Shown: positions 34,586 to 42,396 of the stretch, one piece after another | Position numbering within the stretch: position 1 is the stretch's first letter | How the letters are laid out: every line of letters begins with the position of its first letter | Source of the DNA: Paenibacillus sp. ACRRX | GTDB lineage: Bacteria > Bacillota > Bacilli > Paenibacillales > Paenibacillaceae | Assembly: GCF_022346885.1 (NCBI RefSeq) | Contig: NZ_JAKRNK010000001.1 | Span: 186,001 to 250,000, forward strand | Length of the DNA stretch: 64,000 bases | Direction: 5' to 3' | Notes under the pieces: generated by a model | Seen by the model: only the letters and a program-made list of their open reading frames with translations | Told to the model about the DNA's origin: nothing | The model's database searches: none | Position numbers and translations under genes: made by a program

Positions 34586-35545
34586 GTGAACGTTATTCCA
34601 TTGGAAGCCGCATGGATCTCTCAAATATGTGAACTGTGGAATCGGGAGATCGGGAACTGGTTCCCACTGCGTGAAGCGCTGCTGCGGCAGAACAGTTTTC
34701 AAGATAGGAACGTTTACTATCCTGCATCTTGGCTTGCACACGATAATGACGGTACTTTAATCGGCTTTGTGATAGCAAAGAAATGGCAGGAACAAGAGCG
34801 TGAGATGCAGCTAGGAGAAGGAGCAGGATGGATTCAAGCCATTGTAGTAAGATCAGAGGCTAGGGGACAAGGGATTGCCAGCCGCTTGCTGTCTCTGGCG
34901 GAAGAAGCGCTGCAAAAGGCGGGGGTCGGGCTAGTCTATATGGGACGCGATCCGTGGCATTATTTTCCCGGAGTTCCGAAAGCGCTGTCATACAGTCGGG
35001 AATGGTGTGAACACAAAGGCTATGAGCAGTTGTATGAAGTATTTGATTTGTATGCCTCACTAGAAGCCGACAAAACGATTGACGCACCTCATTTTGAAGG
35101 CGCTTACGTCAGGTTGCTGGAACTGGAAGATCAAGCTGAAATGCTTTGTTTCTTTCGCAGATGCTTCCCAGGCAGATGGTATTATGAAGCGTTAAGTTAC
35201 TGGGAGCGTGGCGGAAAGGGGAGAGAGTTTCTCGGTCTGTTTGTAGGTCAGGAGATGATTGGCTTCTGTCGGGTCAACGATGAGCATGCACCCCTAATTG
35301 CCCAGAATACGTATTGGGCTCCGCTATTTGCAGAGCCACTCGGCGGCATCGGGCCTTTGGGTGTAGATGACCGTTACCGGGGGAGAGGATATGGACTTGC
35401 GTTAGTTCAAGCAGGAATGATGGAGCTTGACGCTCGTGGGATGAAACATCTGATTATTGATTGGACAGAGTTGGTTGATTTCTATGCGAAGCTGGGATTT
35501 CAGACGTGGAAATGCTACGATTTAATGAAAAAAGAGCTGTCTTAA
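34586..35545 (+). CDS. Tandem GNAT acetyltransferase
   Basis: About 319 residues with two GNAT folds. Acetyl-CoA loops are RSEARGQGIASRLL in the first half and DDRYRGRGYGLALV in the second, the latter followed by LIIDWTELVDFYAKLGF. N-acetyltransferase of unknown substrate, cytoplasmic. GTG 34586 is seven bases after AGGGGGAG and is preferred to ATG 34580. It ends 182 bases before the MurNAc-type operon and could act on amino sugars, but the intervening promoter makes it a separate unit. Confidence 0.8.
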   Translation: MNVIPLEAAWISQICELWNREIGNWFPLREALLRQNSFQDRNVYYPASWLAHDNDGTLIGFVIAKKWQEQEREMQLGEGAGWIQAIVVRSEARGQGIASRLLSLAEEALQKAGVGLVYMGRDPWHYFPGVPKALSYSREWCEHKGYEQLYEVFDLYASLEADKTIDAPHFEGAYVRLLELEDQAEMLCFFRRCFPGRWYYEALSYWERGGKGREFLGLFVGQEMIGFCRVNDEHAPLIAQNTYWAPLFAEPLGGIGPLGVDDRYRGRGYGLALVQAGMMELDARGMKHLIIDWTELVDFYAKLGFQTWKCYDLMKKELS

Positions 35546-35660
35546 CAAGGCAGCTAAATACATGATAACGATAACGGATAGCCATGGGACACAGCTTGAA
35601 TGAAATGCACAGAGAGACGTTAAGTCTCACTGCTGCAAGGAAGAGCTATATGTATTTTCT

Positions 35661-35707
35661 GAAATAATATTTCTGTATATATAATTTTATGGTGAAATAA
35701 TATTTTA
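35661..35707 (+). promoter_or_regulatory. MurNAc operon promoter with tandem palindromic operators
   Basis: TGAAATAATATTTC (35661-35674) and TGAAATAATATTTT (35694-35707) are spaced 33 bases, about three helical turns. Between them is a -10 TATAAT (35681-35686). GAAAT-ATTTC palindromes fit RpiR-family operators in general; the RpiR gene at the end of this operon is the likely binder. A GGAGG follows for the binding-protein gene. Confidence 0.6.
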
Positions 35708-35727
35708 ATATTAATGGAGGTATTCGA

Positions 35728-37065
35728 ATGAATCAATTGCGAAAAACCTTGCTTCTGACATTAACGTTAATACTAGCCTGCTCAGTCATACTGGCAGGGT
35801 GCGGTTCAAGTTCTGAGACGGGAACAGGCAAGGACGGCGGCGCAAAGGTAGAAATATCCTGGATGGTCACCTCAAATCCGGCTAAGCAGCCTTGGTATGA
35901 CCAGACCGTCAAAGACTTTGAAGCGAAGCATCCAAACATTAAAGTCAAATTAATGACGTTTCCGTACGCACAAATCGATCAGAAAATCCAGACAATGATC
36001 TCCGGCAAAAACATGGCGGATGTATGGTCTGCCAACTGGAGTGAGGCAGGATTTGCTACATTTAATCAACTGGGCGTGCTGCTGGATATGACACCTTACA
36101 TTGAGAAAGAGCCTGACGTGGTCAAAGGGATTAACCCTCGATTGTTAGATATTTATAAAGTGGACGGGAAGACATACGGGATGCCGATGTTAAACTATGG
36201 AACGTTCTTATTCTATAACAAAGATTTGTTAGATAAGGCAGGTGTGCCGTATCCGACAACAGACTGGGAGGATACGTCCTGGAACTGGGATAAGATGGTC
36301 GAGTATGGGGTGAAGCTGACTGATAAAGGCAATCAGCAATATGGTCTGCTCTATGATGAAACGGCAAATAAACGCGCATGGTTGTTTGGTGGTGACTTCT
36401 TTAGCAAAGAAGCTTACAAAACGGGCAAGATGGGAGAGCCGCAGTTGTTGAGCAATCCAAAAAATGCTGAGGCGATTCAAAAAAATGCCGAACTCGTATT
36501 AAAGCATAAAATTTCGCCTAACCCGTCTCAAACAGAAGCGATGACTCAGTTGGGCAATCCGTTTATGACAGGAAAAGTGGCGATGATGATCAGCGGCGGC
36601 TGGGGCTTCCAGAACTTTAAGAAAGCGGAGTTCCGTTGGGGTGCGGCAGCACTGCCTAATATCGAAGGACGCCAGATCCCGCTGTATGTAGATCCATGGA
36701 ACATTTATAAGCACACAAAGCACCCGGAAGAAGCTTGGACGTTCATCAAATACTTAATGGACCCGAAAGGCGCTGCTAAGGCATACGCTGAAAATACAGG
36801 TGCAACGCCAGTATTTGACGAGTTGTTGACCAATTGGTATGCAGATATGGCTAAAGCGATGGACATGAAGCCAGAACAAGTAAAGCAATTAAACGAGGGT
36901 GTCGTTAAGTACGGCCGCGAGTCAGATAACCACCTGATCGCCAAGTTTGACAGCATTTTGAAGACAACCAATCAGACGATGAGTGCGGTTTATAACGGAA
37001 CCAAAAGCGTGGATGATGGTCTTAAAGATATTGACAAAAACTTACGTTCGTTGAATTTGGAGTGA
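35728..37065 (+). CDS. Sugar-binding lipoprotein of the MurNAc-type ABC importer
   Basis: A 445-residue family 1 solute-binding protein with lipobox ILAGC (Cys25) and a body typical of sugar binders (EISWMVTSNPAKQPWYDQTV, then MADVWSANWSEAGFATFNQL, YGTFLFYNKDLLDKAGV, and KVAMMISGGWGFQNFKKAEF). It is anchored outside the membrane and delivers glycans to the two permeases that follow. Genomic context (NamZ, kinase, MurQ) points to MurNAc-containing oligosaccharides. No ATPase gene is in the operon, so a shared MsmX-type ATPase is assumed. Confidence 0.88.
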   Translation: MNQLRKTLLLTLTLILACSVILAGCGSSSETGTGKDGGAKVEISWMVTSNPAKQPWYDQTVKDFEAKHPNIKVKLMTFPYAQIDQKIQTMISGKNMADVWSANWSEAGFATFNQLGVLLDMTPYIEKEPDVVKGINPRLLDIYKVDGKTYGMPMLNYGTFLFYNKDLLDKAGVPYPTTDWEDTSWNWDKMVEYGVKLTDKGNQQYGLLYDETANKRAWLFGGDFFSKEAYKTGKMGEPQLLSNPKNAEAIQKNAELVLKHKISPNPSQTEAMTQLGNPFMTGKVAMMISGGWGFQNFKKAEFRWGAAALPNIEGRQIPLYVDPWNIYKHTKHPEEAWTFIKYLMDPKGAAKAYAENTGATPVFDELLTNWYADMAKAMDMKPEQVKQLNEGVVKYGRESDNHLIAKFDSILKTTNQTMSAVYNGTKSVDDGLKDIDKNLRSLNLE

Positions 37066-37100
37066 TCGTTGAACGCAGCTTCTCCTGTTCATGAACAAAT

Positions 37101-37150
37101 ATAAGACTTATCGGGCTGATGCCAGATTGCGGATTAGCCCGATGTCTTAT
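37101..37150 (+). terminator. Intercistronic hairpin after the binding-protein gene
   Basis: ATAAGAC-TT-ATCGGGCT (37101-37117) pairs with AGCCCGAT-GTCTTAT (37136-37150): a 15-bp stem with a two-base bulge. It lacks a T tract and lies between the binding-protein and permease genes, where such hairpins commonly stabilise the upstream mRNA or cause partial termination, giving more binding protein than permease. Confidence 0.6.
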
Positions 37151-37170
37151 CTAAGATGAGGTGAATCCTA

Positions 37171-38133
37171 TTGCATACACAACAACAAGCGGCTTCGGAA
37201 AATAGCTCGATGATGACCGGCCGTAAGACAAAGATGAAGGTTCATCCTGAACGGAAAAAGGAAGAACGAGCCTTCTGGATATTCGCTTCACCGTGGATTA
37301 TCGGTTTTATATTATTTACGGGAGGACCGATGGTCGCTTCCTTATGGCTTAGCTTTACGAACTACGATGTAGTTAGTTCGCCACGATTTACAGGACTGGA
37401 TAACTTCGTTTCCTTGTTCCAGGACACCTTGTTCTTTAAGTCGCTAAGTGTAACCACTTATTACGTGGTGCTGGCTGTGCCTTTTACGATCGTATTATCG
37501 CTGCTGCTAGCCGTACTTCTGAATCAGAAGATTAAAGGACTGCTTATATTCAGGACCTTGTTCTACGCGCCTTCGATCGTATCAGGAGTATCGATTGCGT
37601 TTCTATGGTCGTGGCTGTTGAATCCGGACTTTGGGTTCGTCAACAATATTTTGCATGAATGGTTCGGAGTTGCTGGCTTGGGATGGTTCACCGATGCGAA
37701 GCTAGTTGTTCCTTCGATGGTACTGATGCAGTTGACGAGTCTAGGGGGTACGATGGTTATCTTCCTTGCCAGCTTGCAATCGCTGCCAAAGGATTTGTAT
37801 GAGGCTGCAGATATAGATGGCGCGGGCAGCTTTCGCAAATTTTTTAACATTACGATGCCGCTTATTTCACCTGTTATTTTATTTAACACAATTATGGCCA
37901 TTATTTCTTCGTTCCAAATTTTTACGCAAGCCTATGTCATTACCAAAGGCGGACCGGAGTGGAATTCCTACTTCTACGTCTACTACTTGTTTGATACTGC
38001 ATTCTCGCAGTTCCGTATGGGGTACGCATCTGCACAGGCATGGATTTTATTTATCATTATTTTTGTACTGACTATGCTGTCACTGATGCTGTCCAAACGA
38101 TATGTCCACTACGAGTATTCGAGCCGAAAATAA
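37171..38133 (+). CDS. Sugar ABC permease, MalF/UgpA type
   Basis: A 320-residue inner-membrane permease with six helices and the EAA loop (LYEAADIDGAGSFRKFFNIT). The N-terminal ~40 residues are hydrophilic. It starts at TTG 37171, seven bases after GAGGTGA. Partner of the next gene; together they import the glycan delivered by the lipoprotein. Confidence 0.88.
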   Translation: MHTQQQAASENSSMMTGRKTKMKVHPERKKEERAFWIFASPWIIGFILFTGGPMVASLWLSFTNYDVVSSPRFTGLDNFVSLFQDTLFFKSLSVTTYYVVLAVPFTIVLSLLLAVLLNQKIKGLLIFRTLFYAPSIVSGVSIAFLWSWLLNPDFGFVNNILHEWFGVAGLGWFTDAKLVVPSMVLMQLTSLGGTMVIFLASLQSLPKDLYEAADIDGAGSFRKFFNITMPLISPVILFNTIMAIISSFQIFTQAYVITKGGPEWNSYFYVYYLFDTAFSQFRMGYASAQAWILFIIIFVLTMLSLMLSKRYVHYEYSSRK

Positions 38134-38144
38134 GGAGGCAGCTA

Positions 38145-38999
38145 ATGAAGACGAAACGATATGTTCATGGGGAGCTGTCCCTGATGCAGAAAGCTGTTAT
38201 ATACGGAGTACTGTTCTTGTTTATAGGATTATTTTTATTCCCAATCTTTTGGATGGCATCCACTTCGTTGAAGACGCTGGGGCAAGTGTTTCAACTGCCG
38301 ATGGTATGGTTTCCAAGCTCGCCGCAATGGAGCAATTACGTCGAAGTGTTCCGTGTTTCGCCGTTTGGGACATATATGTGGAATACGATCTGGTATACGG
38401 GCATTACCGTATTTGCAACGGTGTTGACGTCTGCTTTTGTTGCCTTTGCCTTTGCGCGACTACGGGCCAGAGGCAGCAAGCTGATGTTCGGGCTTGTTCT
38501 TAGCACGATGATGCTGCCGCCCCAAGTAGTGATGATTCCACAATACTTGTTGTTTAATAAGTTAGGCTGGGTCGATTCATATTTGCCGCTTGTCGTCCCT
38601 GCGTTCACAGCCAGTGCGTTCCTGATCTTCCTGCTGCGCCAATTTTATATGGGGATATCCCATGAGTTGGATGAAGCGGTGAAGATTGACGGCGGCGGAT
38701 ACTTTACGATGTTTTTCCGTGTTATTTTACCCTTGTCATTGCCAGCACTCGCTACAGGTGCCATTTTGGAATTTATGTACCGCTGGAATGACCTAATGGG
38801 ACCGTTGATTTATTTGAATAGTACGGAGCATTATCCACTGTCGCTTGGACTGGCGAACTTTACGGCTTCCTACGGCTCTACCCCTTGGCAATTGCTAATG
38901 GCAGCTTCCATTATTGCGGTGACACCACCGCTCTTGCTGTTCTTCTTTGCTCAGAAGCACTTTATTCGAGGTATTGTGATCTCAGGTTCGAAAGGCTAA
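38145..38999 (+). CDS. Sugar ABC permease, MalG/UgpE type
   Basis: A 284-residue permease with EAA loop LDEAVKIDGGGYFTMFFRVI and the usual C-terminal FFFAQKHFIRGIVISGSKG. AAGGAGG precedes ATG 38145, 11 bases after the previous stop; a longer frame starting inside the preceding gene is rejected. A small hairpin (39000-39033) lies before the next gene. Confidence 0.9.
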   Translation: MKTKRYVHGELSLMQKAVIYGVLFLFIGLFLFPIFWMASTSLKTLGQVFQLPMVWFPSSPQWSNYVEVFRVSPFGTYMWNTIWYTGITVFATVLTSAFVAFAFARLRARGSKLMFGLVLSTMMLPPQVVMIPQYLLFNKLGWVDSYLPLVVPAFTASAFLIFLLRQFYMGISHELDEAVKIDGGGYFTMFFRVILPLSLPALATGAILEFMYRWNDLMGPLIYLNSTEHYPLSLGLANFTASYGSTPWQLLMAASIIAVTPPLLLFFFAQKHFIRGIVISGSKG

Positions 39000-39051
39000 G
39001 GAAAGCGTCAAGTTCCTGCTGCTGACGTCTTCCGAGGAGGGAAAAGGAGAA

Positions 39052-40194
39052 ATGGGACTAAAATTAGGTGTAGAAGTATTCTTACAACAGTATGCCGAGC
39101 AGTATCGGGGAAAGCGGATCGGATTGGTAACGAATTTGACAGGAGTTAACCATAAGCTGATTCCAACGATTGATATATTCCATCAACATGAGCATCTTCA
39201 AGTAACGGCTCTTTACGGGCCTGAACACGGTATCAGGGGAGATGCCAAGGAAGGAGAAGCGGTCAGCTCCTCAATCGATAAAGTGACTGGCTTGCCTGTG
39301 CATAGTTTGTACGGAGAGACACGCAAGCCCACCCCGGAAATGCTGCGCGATATCGATGTGATCCTTTTTGATCTTCAAGATATCGGTTCACGTTATTATA
39401 CCTATATTTACACAATGGCCTACGTGATGGAGGCATGTGGGGAACTAGGCATTCCGTTTGTTGTGCTGGACCGTCCCAACCCGATCAACGGGATTACCCT
39501 GGAAGGGAATCTGGTTACGGAGGAGTGCAGATCGTTTGTGGGTTTATACCCGATCCCTGTCCGTCATGGATTGACGATTGGCGAATTGGCCCAATTGTTT
39601 GTGGATCAATTTGGCGTACGGTGCGAACTAACCGTGATCCCGATGCAGGGGTGGTCCAGACAGATGCATTTTGACGAGACAGGGTTATTGTGGGTTCCGC
39701 CCTCTCCGAATGCCAGCGGGATTGACATGGCCTTGCTTTATCCAGGAACGTGTCTAATTGAGGGGACAAACCTGTCCGAAGGACGTGGGACTGCCAAGCC
39801 GTTTGAGGTGGTGGGAGCACCTTTCATGGACGGTTACAGCTTGGCGAGAATACTTAATGAACGGCAGATGCCGGGAGTCATTGCCCGCCCAGTATCATTT
39901 GTACCCAACTATCAGAAATACAACGGGGAGCGGTGCGAGGGTGTTCAACTTCATGTGACTGATCGCAAAGTCCTTCGTGCATTTTCTGTTGGATTACAGC
40001 TTCTGGAAACGATTGCGGCGATGTATCCAGAGTCGTTCCAATACAAGGAAGCTGAGCATTTTGATCAATTGGCGGGCGATAGGGAGCTAAAGAAACATAT
40101 TCAACAGGGAACAGCTGTCGCTTATGCGGACCGTTATGAATCGGATTTATACAGATTCAGTAAAGAGTCAAATTCTTATCTATTATATAGCTAG
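39052..40194 (+). CDS. namZ: NamZ-type exo-beta-N-acetylmuramidase (DUF1343, GH171), no signal peptide
   Basis: A 380-residue DUF1343 protein. Family motifs: LVTNLTGVN, LYGPEHGIRGDAKEGE (Glu58 region), FDLQDIGSRYYTYIYTM, LDRPNPING and EGTNLSEGRGTAKPFE. The Bacillus subtilis homologue (YbbC/NamZ) is a secreted exo-muramidase that releases MurNAc from the non-reducing end. Here the protein begins directly with the domain (GLKLGVEVFLQQYAEQY) and there is no signal peptide, so it should act in the cytoplasm on imported glycans. It sits between the permeases and the kinase. The ATG at 39052 is preceded by GAGGAGGG and AAGGAG. Confidence 0.85.
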   Translation: MGLKLGVEVFLQQYAEQYRGKRIGLVTNLTGVNHKLIPTIDIFHQHEHLQVTALYGPEHGIRGDAKEGEAVSSSIDKVTGLPVHSLYGETRKPTPEMLRDIDVILFDLQDIGSRYYTYIYTMAYVMEACGELGIPFVVLDRPNPINGITLEGNLVTEECRSFVGLYPIPVRHGLTIGELAQLFVDQFGVRCELTVIPMQGWSRQMHFDETGLLWVPPSPNASGIDMALLYPGTCLIEGTNLSEGRGTAKPFEVVGAPFMDGYSLARILNERQMPGVIARPVSFVPNYQKYNGERCEGVQLHVTDRKVLRAFSVGLQLLETIAAMYPESFQYKEAEHFDQLAGDRELKKHIQQGTAVAYADRYESDLYRFSKESNSYLLYS

Positions 40195-40251
40195 CGCTTG
40201 AGGAGTCTGCTGGTTTTCGTTGATGCGCTAATGAAGAGGGGGAACCATGCT

Positions 40252-41286
40252 ATGGGCATTGTAGCGATTGACGGAGGCGGGACAAAGACGCTTGGTGTGC
40301 TTGTGCGGTCAGATGGCACTTTACTGTCTGCCGTGCAACGAGGGCCATCGAATATGAATGGCGACCATATTCGTGCGTTTCAGGCTTTGACAGATGTTGT
40401 GAGTTGTCTTTGCGGCGTGGCTATTCAGTGCGGTGAAAAGATTGAGGTAATATTTGCAGGCTTGGCTGGTATTGAGCAAGGGGATAACCGACAGCAAGTG
40501 AAAACTCATCTCCAACAGTTATGTCAACAGAGCCCGTTGATGAAAGAAACCCTTATTGAAGTGGATAACGATGCGGTTACTGCCTTGTACTCCGGCACGT
40601 TAGGGGAACCGGGCATCGTACAGATTGCTGGGACCGGCTCGATTACTTATGGTGTACATGCAAATGGAACGAGAGAGCGAGTAGGGGGCTGGGGATACAT
40701 CATCGGTGATGCAGGCAGTGGTTATGCGATTGGCAGGGCAGGGTTAACTGCTGTTTTTCGGGCTTGGGATGGTCTTGACGCGCCTACTGTGATCACCCCT
40801 ATCCTGCAAGAATCGTATTCCCTACAAACGATAACAGAGCTGATTCCGATGATCTATACGCAAAGTGGCCGTCAACAAGTAGCAGCGGTGGCCCCTTTTG
40901 TACTGAGAGCCGCTGATTTAGGTGATGAAGCAGCGCAGCGTATCGTTACGGAAGCCGCGCAGGAAATGGGGCAGGCGATTACAGCGCTATATAGAAAATT
41001 GTATGGCGGCCTCCCATCCATGTTAAGCGAGTCGAGCGAAACGAGCGAAAAGAGCAAGAGAATACAAGTTGTATTGATCGGTGGTGTATTCCAGCGAGCG
41101 GATCTACTGCTGCCTACGATCGAGAATGTATGCTGTGCTGCGGGGATGCAAGCGCAATTTACATTACCTGGTCACCCACCTGTAGCAGGAGCCGTGTTTT
41201 CCGGATTGCGTCGCTTAAATATTCCACTTCCTTCGCAATTGTGTGCGCGGATAAGTCAGCAACTGGCAGCAATGAAGGTACAGTGA
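40252..41286 (+). CDS. N-acetylmuramic acid/N-acetylglucosamine kinase (MurK/NagK-like)
   Basis: A 344-residue BadF-type ASKHA kinase: AIDGGGTKTLGVLVRSDG at the N terminus, VQIAGTGSITYGV and GGWGYIIGDAGSGYAIG. In related bacteria kinases of this group phosphorylate MurNAc and GlcNAc at O6 (MurK). Position directly before murQ, whose substrate is MurNAc-6-phosphate, supports this. AGGGGG lies nine bases before ATG 40252. A 180-base gap without a recognised feature separates it from murQ. Related to the kinase at 17794. Confidence 0.82.
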   Translation: MGIVAIDGGGTKTLGVLVRSDGTLLSAVQRGPSNMNGDHIRAFQALTDVVSCLCGVAIQCGEKIEVIFAGLAGIEQGDNRQQVKTHLQQLCQQSPLMKETLIEVDNDAVTALYSGTLGEPGIVQIAGTGSITYGVHANGTRERVGGWGYIIGDAGSGYAIGRAGLTAVFRAWDGLDAPTVITPILQESYSLQTITELIPMIYTQSGRQQVAAVAPFVLRAADLGDEAAQRIVTEAAQEMGQAITALYRKLYGGLPSMLSESSETSEKSKRIQVVLIGGVFQRADLLLPTIENVCCAAGMQAQFTLPGHPPVAGAVFSGLRRLNIPLPSQLCARISQQLAAMKVQ

Positions 41287-41467
41287 GTCTAATGAATAGA
41301 AGCACATTGTGAATGCCATAAGCAGTAAAGCTGCCAGCACAGCAGGACTATGCTGAACCAGCGTCAGCGGAACATGGAAGCAGTAGTTGTATGAGAACGA
41401 ATTAAGGGAAGTGTGAGGACTGTGCAGTGACAGGCTCAGAAATATACAACGGATAGGTTGTGAGGAT

Positions 41468-42370
41468 ATGGATACGAACATTTCGGCTTTATTAACGGAA
41501 CAGCGCAATCCACGTACGATGACTATCGACCAGATGAGTACGCATGATATCGTCAACGTGATTCATCAAGAAGATCGTTCAGTTATGGAGGCGGTCTATC
41601 GTGTGCTACCTCGTGTGGAAGAAGCAGTAGATTATGTGTATGCATCTCTTAAAAATGGAGGCCGCTTATTCTACGTGGGTGCTGGCACAAGCGGTCGCTT
41701 AGGCTTTGTGGATGCCGCGGAATGCCCCCCAACATACAGCACACCGCCGGAATTGATTCAGGCCGTGATAGCAGGCGGCAGCGGCGCGGTATTTGCAGCG
41801 GTAGAAGGGGCAGAGGATAATGAGGCGCAAGGGGCTGCTGACTTATCGGAGCGCGGCTTAAGCGCAGCGGATGTTGTTATTGGCATCGCAGCCAGCGGCC
41901 GAACACCATATGTGATTGGAGCTATGCAATATGCGCAAGGTATAGGCGCATCTACGGTATCGCTGACGTGTAACGACGGTTCGGCTATTAGCCGTTTTGC
42001 AGACATTAAGATTGAGGTGCTGGTAGGACCTGAAGTCGTAACGGGATCGACGCGGATGAAGGCGGCCACCGCTCATAAAATGATACTGAATACAATCTCG
42101 ACCTCTGTCATGATTAGGTTGGGAAAAGTATATGAGAATTTGATGGTAGATCTGAACGCCAGCAACTACAAGCTGCAGGAACGCGCCCGCGGCATTGTAA
42201 TGAACATTACGGAAGTAGATTATGAGACAGCGGCATCCACGCTTGCTGTAGCAGATCAGGAAGTTAAAACCGCAATCGTCATGCTGGAGGCTGGACTCAG
42301 CGCCAAGGAAGCAAGAGAAAGGCTGGAGCTCACGGGTGGGTTGGTACGTCAAGCGATTCATCTAACTTAA
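41468..42370 (+). CDS. murQ: N-acetylmuramic acid 6-phosphate etherase
   Basis: A 300-residue SIS-domain enzyme that cleaves the D-lactyl ether of MurNAc-6-phosphate to GlcNAc-6-phosphate and D-lactate in the cytoplasm. Motifs: GAGTSGRLGFVDAAECPPTY, VIAGGSGAVFAAVEGAEDN, GIAASGRTPYVIGA and EVVTGSTRMKAATAHKMILN. Length is normal. Followed after 26 bases by the phosphoesterase gene. D-lactate so formed could feed the glcDF-type oxidase upstream, though that link is inference. Confidence 0.95.
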   Translation: MDTNISALLTEQRNPRTMTIDQMSTHDIVNVIHQEDRSVMEAVYRVLPRVEEAVDYVYASLKNGGRLFYVGAGTSGRLGFVDAAECPPTYSTPPELIQAVIAGGSGAVFAAVEGAEDNEAQGAADLSERGLSAADVVIGIAASGRTPYVIGAMQYAQGIGASTVSLTCNDGSAISRFADIKIEVLVGPEVVTGSTRMKAATAHKMILNTISTSVMIRLGKVYENLMVDLNASNYKLQERARGIVMNITEVDYETAASTLAVADQEVKTAIVMLEAGLSAKEARERLELTGGLVRQAIHLT

Positions 42371-42396
42371 TTGATCCGACGGGCAGGTGAAGTGTC

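Noticed and set aside
38040-38145. N-terminal extension of the second sugar permease
   Set aside because: It is read from inside the preceding gene; AAGGAGG before ATG 38145 fixes the start.
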